Positions 43,797 to 54,556 of a DNA stretch of 64,000 nt are shown here, piece after piece. The notes beneath the pieces were generated by a model, which was not told the origin of the DNA, ran no database searches, and was given only the letters and a program-made list of their open reading frames with translations. The DNA comes from JAFNAG01 sp963824985 (GTDB lineage: Bacteria > Acidobacteriota > UBA6911), in contig CAWGRQ010000017.1 in the NCBI GenBank assembly GCA_963824985.1, forward strand, positions 62,001-126,000. The letters run 5' to 3'. The translations under genes were made by a program, and so were the position numbers. How positions within the stretch are numbered: position 1 is the first letter of the stretch; the number at the start of each line of letters is the position of its first letter.

Positions 43797-44068
43797 GAAC
43801 CGGGAAAAGAGTTCGGGACGCGGAAGAACGCTGATGCGCGCGGATTTGGACGGAGCGAATCCGCGTGCGGAGTTTTTCCCGCCGCTGCATGGGCCAGCGC
43901 AAAGCGCTGCGTTGTTTTTGCCCGGCCGGAGCGGGAAAGCGTTCATATTTACCCTCTTAAGGCTTAGGTTCAGGGACGCCTTCCCGCTCCAGCCGGGCAA
44001 AAACAATTGCCGAAGGCAGCCCATGCAACGGCGGAAAAACTCCGCCGGCGTTCATCCGCGTCCAAAAT
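43797..44068. repeat. Large imperfect inverted repeat
   Basis: Outer arms of the GGACGCGGAAGAACGC type (left) and CGTTCATCCGCGTCC type (right) enclose inverted segments: TTTTTGCCCGGCCGGAGCGGG with CCCGCTCCAGCCGGGCAAAAA, and CCGCCGCTGCATGGG with its imperfect complement. The centre is AT-rich (CATATTTACCCTCTTAAGGC). It lies between two genes and encodes nothing recognisable. The remaining parts of 43626-44209 are unremarkable. Confidence 0.75.
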
Positions 44069-44209
44069 CATCTTTCTCCAAAATCGTCTTGTTTGCGGTA
44101 GCGGAATCCGTGGCAGCTTTTGAAGGAACTAAATGTGTTACCCGAGTTCGGATTTGAAACAATTGGCGGGTTGCGACGTCTTGGATACAAGACTTATGGA
44201 GGAGTTGGC

Positions 44210-47200
44210 ATGCAGATTCCGAAGCGTGTCCGTTATTTCCTGCGGCTTGTCCCGCTGGCTGTGGTGTTTTTGGGTTACAGCCTGGGTCCCGCCCGCGGCG
44301 TCACGCCTCAGCAGAATGATGAGCGCGCTCCGCTTCCGATGCTTTCCCGCCTGGCCATTCCCGGTACCCGCGAACTGCAGTTGATCATCGAGCTGACCGA
44401 TCCCCCGGTGGTGCAGGCAATGGCACTTCAGGCAACTCAGGGGGCAGTGGCCGCGATGAGCGTCCGAGAAGGACCGGGCCGTATCAACCTGCAATCGCCC
44501 CAGGCGCAATCCTATCGCGCCCAGCTGGCACGCACCCAGGGACTTGTGGTCGCGCGCCTGAATGCGCTGGATGGGATTCAGGTGCAGGAGAGCGTGGATC
44601 TCGTCATGAATGCGATCATCGCGCGCGTTCCCGTGGAACGTTACCTGGAAGTGCGGCGGCTCGCGGGGGTCAAGAAGGTCTATTTTTCCCGCCCCCACCG
44701 CATGTACCTGAACGCCGCCGCCATCGTTCAGAATGCGGCGGCATTGTGGGCCAGGGCAGGAGGTCGTGACAAAGCCGGACTGGGAGTGAAGATCGCGATT
44801 GCGGATACGGGCATCGACATCACCAACCCGATGTTCATCGACACCACGTTGAGCCCGCCTTCCGGGTACCCCCGGGGCGAATCCCTCTATACCAACCAGA
44901 AGGTGATTGTCGCGCGCAACTACATCAATCTGCTCAGCAACCCGCAAAGCACCCAAACCGCGGTTGACGAGGTCGGCCACGGCAGTTTCGTCGCCGGCTG
45001 TGCGGCCGGCAAACAGGTGTCGGCGCCTCTGGCATCGATATCGGGGATGGCGCCCGGCGCCTTCCTCGGGAACTACAAGATATTTGGTACCCCCGGCATC
45101 AACGATTTTACCAACACCGCCGCGATTGTGGCGGCGCTGAACGCTGCCGTGGGCGACGGCATGGATGTCATCAACCTGAGCCTGGGGTCGCTGTCCTACG
45201 TCCCCCCCGATGAAGATCCGGAGGTCGTGGCGGTGAACAATGCCACCGCGGCCGGGACCCTGGTGGTTCTGGCGGCTGGGAATGACGGGCCGGCGACGCA
45301 CACGATCAGCAATCCCGGTGTCGCCCCGGGTGCCATCACGGTAGGCGCCGTGAGCAACTCGCGGTTTTTTTCGGCACAGGTGCATGTGACCAGTCCTGAT
45401 CCGGTGCCGGCCGGACTGCAGAGTATCGGCTATACGCCGGGCACCGGTCCTGTCATTGCTGGGACCATTCCGGCCACGCCCGTTCGTGATGCGGCAGCGC
45501 TGGACGGAACCGGCCTCGGGTGTTCGCCCTTTCCCTCCGGTAGTATGATCGGCAGAATCGGCTTGCTGAAGCGAGGCACATGCACGTTTGCGACCAAGAT
45601 CGCCAATGCCACCGATGCCGGGGCTGTGGCCGCGATTGTCTACAACAATGTCCCCGGCGAGCCTCCGATCACCATGGCGGGGTTGAGCGGTACGATTATT
45701 CCCGCGGTGATGATCTCATACACGGACGGGCTGGCGATGCAAAGCTTTCTATCCAGCCATCCCACGACCACAGTGAGCATCGACGCCAGCAGCGCGCTTC
45801 AGGCAACGCCGACGACTCCCGGTGTGGTCCTCGATTTCAGCTCCCGGGGCCCGTCCACCGACTATGGCATCAAGCCCGATCTTTTGGCGGTGGGACAGGA
45901 TGTCTATTCGGCCACCCAAAACACATTCCCAGCCAGTGACATGTACAATGCCTCGCACTTCATCATCAGTCAGGGGACCAGCTTTTCGACCGCGATGGTG
46001 ACCGGCGCCGCCGGCGCCGTCAAACAGCTCTTTCCCGGGCTGGCCCCAGCGGCCCTGAAATCAGCGTTGGTGACCACCGCCGGCAGGAATGCCACAACGG
46101 ATGGAACGACGCCCGCCACAATCGTGGACGGCGGAAGCGGCCTGCTTGATATGGGGAGCGCATCGTCAACCGGAGCCGTGTTTCTGCCCTCCAGCATCAG
46201 CTTCGGCGTCCAGTCTTATTCGGGGCCCCTGTCGCTGCCCCGGACGCTGGCGGTTACCAATATTTCCGCGACTGCCGATCAGTTCCAGCTTTCAGTCCTG
46301 CCGCTGATTGCGGGGCCCGTCATCGGTTTCAGCAGCGCTTCGACCGGAACCATTCCGCCGGGCGGAAGCGCGAGTATAACGGTTACCCTCCAATCCGGCG
46401 TGCCGATCACGGGCGGTTTCCAGGGCTGGATTCTGGCGCAAAGTGCCGTGACCGGAAAGATCTATCAGATCCCGTATTGGGCGGGAATTTATGTGCCGGA
46501 TGCCGCCCGCATTCTGACGGTCAGTAAGAATGCGCCCGCGGACGGGGTGTATGGCAATCTGACGGATGCTCTGCGCTCGTCCCGGCCGGGAAACATCATC
46601 GAGATTGCCGACAGCGCGACCTATGCCGGAGGTTTGACGATTAGTTCCAACGACGAAGGCCTCCCTCTGCATGGCATCACGATCCGAGCCGCTGCCGGGC
46701 AGTCCCCGGTCCTGGACGGTTCCGCGACTACCGCACCGGCGAACCTTGAAATCGTGGGGCTGCGCGACGTGCGTATCCAGGGAATCACCATCGATGGCGG
46801 CCCGATCGGAGTGCTATTGACCCAGCCGTCGACGACACAGCCGCTGTCGGTGACGCTGGACCACTGCGCGGTCTCCAACACAAGCAACGGATCGTTGACC
46901 GCGGCGGTAGATGCGGAATGGGGCGGAATCCTCGACATCACGTATTCGACCATTACGGGATCATCGGGAGCCGGTGTTTTTGTAATGAATGGTGCCCGAC
47001 TCACGATCAGCAACTCGACCGTATCCGGCAACCTGAATGACGGCATCGATGCCTTTGATTCGAATGTCGATCTGATCGGGTCGACGATCGGCGGCAACAC
47101 CGGGGTTGGCGCCTACCTGGTGAACTGTTCCGGGACTGCCGACCGGAATACCTTTGCGCGCAACACCGGGGCCTTTGGCGATGGGCTCGAGATCGTGGAT

Positions 47201-49243
47201 GGAACATTCACGTTCACCCGCAACACACTGGATGCGAATGACCGCGCCGGAATCGGTCTGTTCTCGGAGACCTCCTTCGGTCCCGGTCCGACGCTGTCGA
47301 TCGAGGACAATACCATCCAATCCAACGGCAGTTATGGGGTTCTGAGCAGCCCGGCGCAAAATCTCCGGCTGTCCGGCAACCTTATCATGGACAACGGGCT
47401 CGGCGTGCGGACGCGGGGCACGACTAGCGCGGTTCTGGTCAACAACATCATCGTCCGGTCAAGAAACGTCAGTCAAGGGAGCGGGGTCGATATCGGCGGC
47501 ACGGGCCTGGCGCTCCTGGTGAACAACACCATCTATAAGAACCATCTGTACGGCATCACGCTCGTTCCCGGGGCGACGCTGTCGGTGATGAATGCCATCG
47601 TCAGCCAGAATTCCGGGGGCGACCTGCATGGGCTTGCCGCGGGTCAGATACAGTATTCCCTGATCGGCGACGGCACCCTGGTGCAAGGGAGCAACATCCA
47701 GGGGGACGCGAAATTCTCCGGCCCCGATTCCGATGACTTCAGTCTGCTTCCAGGTTCCCCCGCCATCGATGCCGGATCCAATGCGGCCGCCGGCCTTCCG
47801 TTTCTCGATTATTCCCGGCGGCTGCGGGTCGCTGGCGCCGGGTATCTGCCGGGAGACGGCAGTGTCGACATGGGGGCGCTCGAAGCAGGATCGACATTTC
47901 CCCTTGTGTACCCGCTTCTGGTGAATGGGTACAATCCGACCATCGGAGATCTGTATACGACGGGGGTGGCCACCCTGAATGCCTCCGACAGCCAGAATGC
48001 CGCGCAATTCACCGCTTACGGTGGCAACGGCACCCTGATCCCCGGCGCCGGCAACCCGGCATTCCTTGCTCAGTTTGCGGCCCAGGCCCAGATTCCGATC
48101 CTGGGCTACCAGCTTTTCGGACTTGCCCCGGGTGCCGGCGAGATCGGCGGCGTAATCGAGAATGCGCAAAATCCTTTGACCGGATTTTTCCTGATTTTTG
48201 ATCGCGACTTTCAGAGGCTGGCAGACGGCACGGACGCAACGGCGGAAACCGCGACCCGTTTGATTTTCATGCGCCACCAGTATGATTCTGCCGGCAAGGC
48301 AGTCTATGCGCTCTTCAACCCCGGGGTGAATGCGGCCACCGTCAACGCCACGGTCTTGAACTCTTCGGGTGCGCAAATCGATGTGCTGTCACCGCCGCTC
48401 GTGCTGGCGCCAAAGGGGAGCCGCATAATGGTTTTTGACAATGTCCTGGCCTCGTCCGGTGTGGTTCGGGTCGATTCCGACCGCCCGATCAGCGGCGTGC
48501 AACTCTTCGGCAACACAGCCGAGATCGCCGCCCTGCGGCCTGTGGTGCCCGGGACGGAAGCGCGCCTCTATTTCCCACACATTGCCCTGAACCAGGGGTA
48601 TACGAGCACGCTCGGGGTTGTCAACACAACGGGCATTCCGGCTAACCTGACTCTGACCGCCTACCGTGATGACGGCACCATGCTTGGAACGCCCGCATCG
48701 AGATCCATTAACGGCAATGGACAACTGCTGGAATCTGCGACCACGCTGTTCGGACTGGCGGGAGGCGCGCTGATTTCAGGCTACGTTGTGGTTGAAAGTG
48801 ATCAGCCCGGGATTACGGGCTTCTGTTCCTTCCGTTATGAGGATGGGCTGGTGCAATCCATGGCGGCCGTGCCCGCGGGCAATGTGCCGGAGCAGACGCT
48901 GTTGTTCTCTCATGTGGCTCATCAGGTGCCGGCTGGGACAGGAGGCAATTACATTACCGGAATTGCCCTGCTCAACCCGTTCGGCACACGGATCAATTAT
49001 ACGATGAGGGTATTTGACGGTGAGGGGAGGGAAGTGGCCGTCAAGACCGATACTCTGGGCCCGCGCCAGAAGATTTCCCGGATCCTGAGCCATCCGATTC
49101 CCGGCGTCGCCTTCTTCACCCAGCCGATTCAGCTGGCGAACGGCCATATCGAGGTTACTACCGATTATCAGTTGCTGGGCTTCGAACTCTTCTTTACGGA
49201 GAATCTCGCGCAGCTCGCGGCGGTTGTCGCACAGAATCGCTAG
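44210..49243 (+). CDS. Giant secreted subtilisin-like protease with PA domain and beta-helix
   Basis: 1677 residues from the ATG at 44210, preceded by GGAGGAG. A signal peptide (about 1-36) and an inhibitor-like propeptide (to about 165) lead to an S8 subtilase domain with the triad Asp199 (IADTGID), His257 (GHGSFVAG) and Ser591 (GTSFSTAM). A PA domain is inserted before the serine (about 400-510; GLLKRGTCTFATKIANATDAG). From about 770 to 1210 comes a right-handed parallel beta-helix with NTSNGS- and NNIIVRS-type repeats. The last 430 residues form repeated beta-sandwich units (YLPGDGSVDMGALEAG marks the start of this part). It is probably exported for extracellular protein or glycoprotein degradation. 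The combination of protease and pectate-lyase-like helix is unusual. Confidence 0.88.
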   Translation: MQIPKRVRYFLRLVPLAVVFLGYSLGPARGVTPQQNDERAPLPMLSRLAIPGTRELQLIIELTDPPVVQAMALQATQGAVAAMSVREGPGRINLQSPQAQSYRAQLARTQGLVVARLNALDGIQVQESVDLVMNAIIARVPVERYLEVRRLAGVKKVYFSRPHRMYLNAAAIVQNAAALWARAGGRDKAGLGVKIAIADTGIDITNPMFIDTTLSPPSGYPRGESLYTNQKVIVARNYINLLSNPQSTQTAVDEVGHGSFVAGCAAGKQVSAPLASISGMAPGAFLGNYKIFGTPGINDFTNTAAIVAALNAAVGDGMDVINLSLGSLSYVPPDEDPEVVAVNNATAAGTLVVLAAGNDGPATHTISNPGVAPGAITVGAVSNSRFFSAQVHVTSPDPVPAGLQSIGYTPGTGPVIAGTIPATPVRDAAALDGTGLGCSPFPSGSMIGRIGLLKRGTCTFATKIANATDAGAVAAIVYNNVPGEPPITMAGLSGTIIPAVMISYTDGLAMQSFLSSHPTTTVSIDASSALQATPTTPGVVLDFSSRGPSTDYGIKPDLLAVGQDVYSATQNTFPASDMYNASHFIISQGTSFSTAMVTGAAGAVKQLFPGLAPAALKSALVTTAGRNATTDGTTPATIVDGGSGLLDMGSASSTGAVFLPSSISFGVQSYSGPLSLPRTLAVTNISATADQFQLSVLPLIAGPVIGFSSASTGTIPPGGSASITVTLQSGVPITGGFQGWILAQSAVTGKIYQIPYWAGIYVPDAARILTVSKNAPADGVYGNLTDALRSSRPGNIIEIADSATYAGGLTISSNDEGLPLHGITIRAAAGQSPVLDGSATTAPANLEIVGLRDVRIQGITIDGGPIGVLLTQPSTTQPLSVTLDHCAVSNTSNGSLTAAVDAEWGGILDITYSTITGSSGAGVFVMNGARLTISNSTVSGNLNDGIDAFDSNVDLIGSTIGGNTGVGAYLVNCSGTADRNTFARNTGAFGDGLEIVDGTFTFTRNTLDANDRAGIGLFSETSFGPGPTLSIEDNTIQSNGSYGVLSSPAQNLRLSGNLIMDNGLGVRTRGTTSAVLVNNIIVRSRNVSQGSGVDIGGTGLALLVNNTIYKNHLYGITLVPGATLSVMNAIVSQNSGGDLHGLAAGQIQYSLIGDGTLVQGSNIQGDAKFSGPDSDDFSLLPGSPAIDAGSNAAAGLPFLDYSRRLRVAGAGYLPGDGSVDMGALEAGSTFPLVYPLLVNGYNPTIGDLYTTGVATLNASDSQNAAQFTAYGGNGTLIPGAGNPAFLAQFAAQAQIPILGYQLFGLAPGAGEIGGVIENAQNPLTGFFLIFDRDFQRLADGTDATAETATRLIFMRHQYDSAGKAVYALFNPGVNAATVNATVLNSSGAQIDVLSPPLVLAPKGSRIMVFDNVLASSGVVRVDSDRPISGVQLFGNTAEIAALRPVVPGTEARLYFPHIALNQGYTSTLGVVNTTGIPANLTLTAYRDDGTMLGTPASRSINGNGQLLESATTLFGLAGGALISGYVVVESDQPGITGFCSFRYEDGLVQSMAAVPAGNVPEQTLLFSHVAHQVPAGTGGNYITGIALLNPFGTRINYTMRVFDGEGREVAVKTDTLGPRQKISRILSHPIPGVAFFTQPIQLANGHIEVTTDYQLLGFELFFTENLAQLAAVVAQNR

Positions 49244-49264
49244 AGATCACGGGACACGGAAGCC

Positions 49265-51397
49265 TCAAGCGCCGATCTTGAGCACCACCATGGTTGCGTC
49301 ATCCGCAGCTTCGGTCGCGCCGCGATGATTACGGAATCGCTCTTCAACCCGTGCCAGGATTTCATTGAGGCTTCCGGGCTGCGCCTCGCTCAGCAGAGCT
49401 TCAAGATGCTGCTGCCCAAACTCCTGACCGGCGCCATTTTCGGCCTCCACCAGACCGTCGGTATACAGAAACAGAGCATCCCCGGGAGTGAGGCTGGTGT
49501 GGCGTTCGGAATAGCCGCCCCCAGGGAGAAGTCCAAGGGGGCGCCCGGTCGATTCCAGCCGCTCGATGGTGCCCGAGCCGTGAAGCGCGTACTGCGGATT
49601 GTGGCCGGCATTCACATATCGCAGTTGGTTGTTGCCGAGATTCAGGACGGCCATGAACAGGGCCAGATAAACCTCTTGGGGTGTGCTGGCGCTGATCTCC
49701 TGATCCAGTTGCCGGGCCAGTTGTTCCAGGTCCTGGACCAGCGGCAGGCGGGCCTGCAGTGTGGCCTGGAGATTGGCCATCAGGATGGCGGCGGCGACCC
49801 CTTTGCCGGAGACATCCCCCACCAGGATGGCGACTTCGTTGTTCGGCAGCGGAAAGTAGTTGAAAAAATCTCCGCCGACTTCACGGGCCGGGATGGAAAT
49901 TCCCTTGGCTTCAACCAGACCCGCGTGCAACGGGCGCTTGGGCAGCAACTCCTCCTGGATCCGGCGGCTCATTTCGAGTTCCTTGCGCATCCGCTCCTGG
50001 GCAACCAGGTGCTTTTGGTTTTCATTGAGATCGTGAGCCATGCGGTTAAAGCTCTCAGCCAGCTGGCCGATTTCGTCGCGCGACCGGACCGGCACGCGGA
50101 CATTCAGGTTACCGAGCGCCAGTTGCTCCGCTCCTTTGGCCAATTCTCCAATGTTGCGCTTCAAATGCGTCGAAAAAGGGATGATGCCGACCAGGGCCAG
50201 GCCCACCAGTCCCAGTCCATATCCCAGGTTGCGCACTGCCGTGCTTCGAATCTGTTTCAATGGCTCGCTAATGGGTCGGGCGATGCCGAAGGTCAGATTG
50301 GACCCCTCGTCCTTTCTTGTGACCACAACCCAGTCCTTTAATTCTGGCGATTCCATCTTCTTTTCGGGGCCTTTGAGGGCCTCCGGCAGCTTGAGCGCGC
50401 TGAGCTTTTCCTGGTCGGGCTCGCTGGACGCGTGAAGATTGCCTTCGGCATCCAGAATGAAGGGGATTTCTCCTTCGCGACGTCGTCCCCGGGCGAGGAC
50501 ATTGCGATAAATCTGGGGGGAACTGATGCGGGCCCTCACCGTGCCCACAGCCTGCCCTTCGGAGCGCACCACCGAGCCGAAATTGCCGGCCAGAGGATTG
50601 GCACGCTGCATCTTGGATGCTGCCTGCAACATACCCGACTTCGCCGCATCCAAGGCCGGGTTCCGAGCACCCCCGGCTTTCGCCGTGCCCGTCGCACTCC
50701 CCAGTTTTTCCAGGTAGACCTGGAATTCGCGGATCTGCTTGAGCCGGTCCTCCAGTTTCAGTTTGTCCGCTTCACTGAGCGGGGGCTGCCCTTCCCTTGG
50801 AGTCCCGGCGGGAAGGTTCGGCCGTATATGCATCACCGGCCCGTCGGCCCTGCCGGTGTCGGGCGCGGGACCGCCTCCTGCGGGCGGGACCGGCGTTTCC
50901 GGAGAGAAATGGATTACCAGACTCCGTGGCTCGGTGTGCGGCTGAGCTGAGGGCTTGAAGCCGCTCCCTTTAGCCGGTCCTCCGGAGCCAGGGACCGGCG
51001 GCTTTAGTGTGGCGGCTGCCGCAGAGCCCGTCTCTGCCTGAGGTCCGGAAGGGCTCGCATTGGCGCTGAACTCGATGGTATCCACCATCGGAGCGACATC
51101 CCCGAGCCGCGACATGAGGTCGGCCATCAACGGGTTGGATTTGGAATCCACCGTAGAGCCATTTAACGCCATGAGCTGCTGGAAGGGGAAATTTCCCAGA
51201 CGCTCCACCCGGTAGGCCAAATCCCGGCGCAGCGAATCCATCCGGCCGCCCATGTTATCCGCCAGGGTTCCGGATTCCGCTTCCACCGCCTGGCGGAAAG
51301 CCTTGATGGAAGAGTCGTAGGAATACAGGGTGATCCAGGATAGCGGCAATACCGCAAGTAACAGGAATGCCAGGATCAGTTTCGTGCCCAGTTTCAT
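49265..51397 (-). CDS. Membrane RsbU/SpoIIE-type PP2C phosphatase with HAMP domain
   Basis: 710 residues. Helix 1 (about 5-25) and a large periplasmic sensor region with a low-complexity Pro/Gly-rich segment (about 115-220) are followed by a second helix (LGLVGLALVGIIPF), a HAMP domain and a coiled segment (RMRKELEMSRRIQEELLPKRP). The catalytic SpoIIE/PP2C domain has GGDFFNYFPL, VGDVSGKGVAAA and EAADDATMVVLKIG metal-binding aspartates. Enzymes of this kind dephosphorylate anti-sigma-factor antagonists in partner-switching pathways. The frame extends into an upstream palindromic element to 51682; GGAGGTGG before ATG 51397 fixes the true start. No anti-sigma factor gene is adjacent. Confidence 0.92.
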   Translation of the reverse strand: MKLGTKLILAFLLLAVLPLSWITLYSYDSSIKAFRQAVEAESGTLADNMGGRMDSLRRDLAYRVERLGNFPFQQLMALNGSTVDSKSNPLMADLMSRLGDVAPMVDTIEFSANASPSGPQAETGSAAAATLKPPVPGSGGPAKGSGFKPSAQPHTEPRSLVIHFSPETPVPPAGGGPAPDTGRADGPVMHIRPNLPAGTPREGQPPLSEADKLKLEDRLKQIREFQVYLEKLGSATGTAKAGGARNPALDAAKSGMLQAASKMQRANPLAGNFGSVVRSEGQAVGTVRARISSPQIYRNVLARGRRREGEIPFILDAEGNLHASSEPDQEKLSALKLPEALKGPEKKMESPELKDWVVVTRKDEGSNLTFGIARPISEPLKQIRSTAVRNLGYGLGLVGLALVGIIPFSTHLKRNIGELAKGAEQLALGNLNVRVPVRSRDEIGQLAESFNRMAHDLNENQKHLVAQERMRKELEMSRRIQEELLPKRPLHAGLVEAKGISIPAREVGGDFFNYFPLPNNEVAILVGDVSGKGVAAAILMANLQATLQARLPLVQDLEQLARQLDQEISASTPQEVYLALFMAVLNLGNNQLRYVNAGHNPQYALHGSGTIERLESTGRPLGLLPGGGYSERHTSLTPGDALFLYTDGLVEAENGAGQEFGQQHLEALLSEAQPGSLNEILARVEERFRNHRGATEAADDATMVVLKIGA

Positions 51398-51417
51398 TCG
51401 CCACCTCCGGCTGCTAC

Positions 51418-51704
51418 TAAGGGCTCGCGCAAAAATAACTTGGCATTTTGTTGCGACCCCAGGCGTAACTCTAACATTTTGTTTTGCGCATGCCTTTTGC
51501 TGCAATATATCCCCAGGCTCCACACACCGTGGGGCCGCAACCCTGCGGGGCACGGCGGCGGGCGCGCATCTGCGGCGTTGCCGCTCCTCGGAGATGTCAC
51601 CACATCGCCTGCGTCGCGGCGCCTTGCATCTGCCCACCCCAGGAGCACCACAGGTGCGACGGTGCTCGCGCCAAAACGCCAACTTATTTTTGCGCGAACC
51701 CTAA
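51418..51704. repeat. MITE-like palindromic element, copy 3
   Basis: A 287-base element with terminal inverted repeats of about 33 bases (left TAAGGGCTCGCGCAAAAATA; right ending GCGAACCCTAA) and the same core as copies 1, 2 and 4. It begins only 20 bases upstream of the phosphatase ATG, so it occupies that gene's leader and promoter position. Open frames through it, including an N-terminal extension of the phosphatase frame, are not genuine coding sequence. Confidence 0.85.
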
Positions 51705-51862
51705 GATACGGGCGCCCCGGGCGGGCGGTTTCGGATTAATTCCGCATCCTGAATATTGAATATACACCTTCAGGATGCGTCACTCCGCGAAATCACCGGG
51801 TTATGGCGACGGGATCATTGAACCTGCCAGGCAGACGTGTAAGGGGTTTGTACCCCGGGAGC

Positions 51863-54260
51863 TCACAGGCGCCGCAGTGCCTGCATGGGATCGATCCTGG
51901 CCGCCCGGCGCGCGGGGATGTAGCAGGCGGCGAATGCCACCAGGATGAGCAACAGCGAGATGCCGGCCAGCAGCAGCGGTTCAATCGGGCCGACACCGAA
52001 CAGCGAGTTCGACAACACCCGCCCGAGAACCATGGCGGCGGCCATTCCCGGAACGATGCCGTATAACACAAGGACCATTCCCTGCCTGAGGACCAGACGC
52101 GTTATGTCCAGAGCGCGCGCTCCGATGGCCATGCGAATTCCCAACTCATTGGTGCGCTGCTGGACAGAATAGGACAGAACGCCATACAGCCCCAACGAAG
52201 ACAGGATCAAGGCGCCCAACGCCACCAGCACCAGTACCGAAGTACCGAGTCTGATCACCCCAAGGTTCGAGGCGCAAACCTGCTCCATGGTGCGGATCTT
52301 CGAAACCGCCTGCTCGGGATCGACGGCCTGAATCTCCTTCTTTATGATCGGGGCGAAACCGAGTGGATCCGCCCTTGTGGTTTGCACAACCAGGGCCATC
52401 TCGGCGGAGGGAATCTGAGCATAGGGGACGAATATCTCCGGGACAGGTTTGAGACTCAGGGGGATGCTTCTGACGTCACCGGCAACGCCGATGATGGTGC
52501 GGACAACTCCCGCCACACGGAGCCGTCCCCCAGTGGGATTCTGGCCATTCCAATGCCGGCGCGCCATTGCCTCATTCACAATCGCCACCGGCGGGGAATC
52601 AGCGATGTCGAGCCGTGAGAACCGCCGCCCTGCTTTCAGGGGGAGGGTCATGGCAGCAAAGTACTCCTCACTGACGATGGTGAAGCGCGCAGACAGTCCC
52701 CCGCCGGAATCCGGCATAGACCGCCCTTCGATGAAAAACTCGCGCTGCGGCGATCCGGTCGGGAGATCGCTGGTTAATCCGGCCGACTGAATTCCCGGGA
52801 CGTTCTGGAGCCGGCTCAGAAATTCCTGGAAGAAAGCGACCTGTTGCTGCCCCGATGGATATCGGTCGCCGGGGAGCGAGATGCGCATCGTCACGACCCT
52901 TTCCGGTTGAAAGCCCAGGTCGGCATCCCATAGGTGGAACCAGCTTTTCACCGCCAGGCCGGCGCTCGTAAGCAGCAGGACGGATAGGGCCGCCTCAAGT
53001 GCCACGAACAAGCCCCTCAGACGAGGCTTCGATGCCGTGCCCACCAGGCTTTTCCGCCCACTCTTGAGCGGCTGGATCATGCCGGTGCGCGAAATCTGCA
53101 GCGCCGGAACCAGGGCGACGATCACACCGGCCAGAACCAGAAGGCCCAGGGTGGCTCCCAGAACCCGGGTGTCGATGCGGATCGCGAGCATGCCGATATT
53201 CGTGTCGGCAAACTTCAGAGTGATCAGCCTGCAGGCCCACCACGAAGCCATTACGCCCAGGACGCTTCCCAAGCCAACCAGGATCATGTTTTCGGTTAAC
53301 AGCTGGCGCGCCAGCCGCCATCGGCCCGCTCCCAATGCTCCCCGGATAGCCATTTCCTGCGTTCGCCCACAGGCGCGCGACAGCAGCAGGCTGGTGACAT
53401 TGGCACAGACCAGCCCCAGAATCGATCCGACCATGAGGATTAACAGAACGTAAGCAATCGTATCGACTTCGCCACGGATTGGGCTGACGATTGCCGTCCA
53501 GCCCCGGCTCGATTCGGGGTGCGATTCGCCGAGTCTACGCGAGATGACCTCCATATCCGCCTTCGCCCGCTCCAGGGTGACACCCGGTTGCAGGCGCGCC
53601 AGGACAAGGACGGACCTGGAGTTGCGGTCTTCGGAATATCCGGACCGCATCGGCATCCAGATTTCCGGCTCGAAGCCGAGCGCGATGCCCATTTTCAGGC
53701 CGGCCGGCATTACTCCGATTACCGCGCATGACCTGCCGTTCAGGCTCACTGCTCCGCCGAGAATCTCAGGATCCCCGCCGAATCGGCTCTGCCACAATTT
53801 GTAGCTCAACAGCACGACCGCTCCGGCATCGGCGCTAAAATCATCCTCTCGCAGCTCCCGCCCCATTACAGGGGTAACACCCAGCAAGGCAAGCGCTCCA
53901 TCTGAAAGACGGATTCCGCTGAGCGGCTCGGGTTCCTTGCCTTCGTTCAGGTTGCAGGCTTCATATTGAAATGCTGCCATTTCAGCAAAGGCCTGACTCT
54001 GTTTTTCCCAATCCAGGAAGGTAGGAAACGAGGTGGCGCCTCCAGAACGCAGATTTGGGGCGGTTTCGAGCAGATACACGAGGCGGTCCGCATCCTTGTA
54101 GGGGAGGGGAGCGAAAAGCAGGGCGTTGACGACCCCGAAAATGGTGGTGTTGGCTCCTATTCCCAGGGCAAGGATGATGACCGCGATGACGGACAAAACC
54201 GGGGTTCCGGCCCAGCATCCGCAGGGCAAAGCGCAGATCTTGCAGCAAGGCACTCATCAT
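51863..54260 (-). CDS. ADOP-type MacB-like permease (frameshift near the N-terminus)
   Basis: About 799 residues of the acidobacterial duplicated orphan permease family: two FtsX/MacB halves, each with a periplasmic core domain, and no ATPase. Visible are ALGIGANTTIFGVVNALLF, the central SLLLSRACGRTQEMAIRGAL, and the C-terminal QRTNELGIRMAIGARALDI and IPARRAARIDPMQALRRL. The natural N-terminus MMSALLQDLRFALRMLGRNP starts at 54260 in another frame; dropping one base near 54195 (GGTTTTGTCC) joins NPGF to SVIAVIILALG. From the GTG/ATG at 54253 the uninterrupted frame codes 796 residues. Function unknown; probably export or mechanotransmission. The family is a strong lineage marker. Confidence 0.9.
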
Positions 54261-54556
54261 GCACCCCCTCTTAACCGGGCGTGGCGGGGAAACGTCGGAT
54301 TCGTTCTTTCCATACGCAAATGAACACGGAAAAGATCAATCTTTTTGATCAGGTGAATTCGGAGAAAAAACGCCACTGATTCCACGGATTGTGCAGATTC
54401 AAAAAGCCCGGCTGATCATACGTTTGAACTTGAGCGACCCGGTGCCAAAGTAGAGCCGCAGCGCCAGCCTGACTCCCGTGGCGGTCGATCAATGAAAAGC
54501 CTGCGCGTGGTGTACTGCGATCTCGAAAATGTTTGATCAAATCTGTGGTAATTGTT

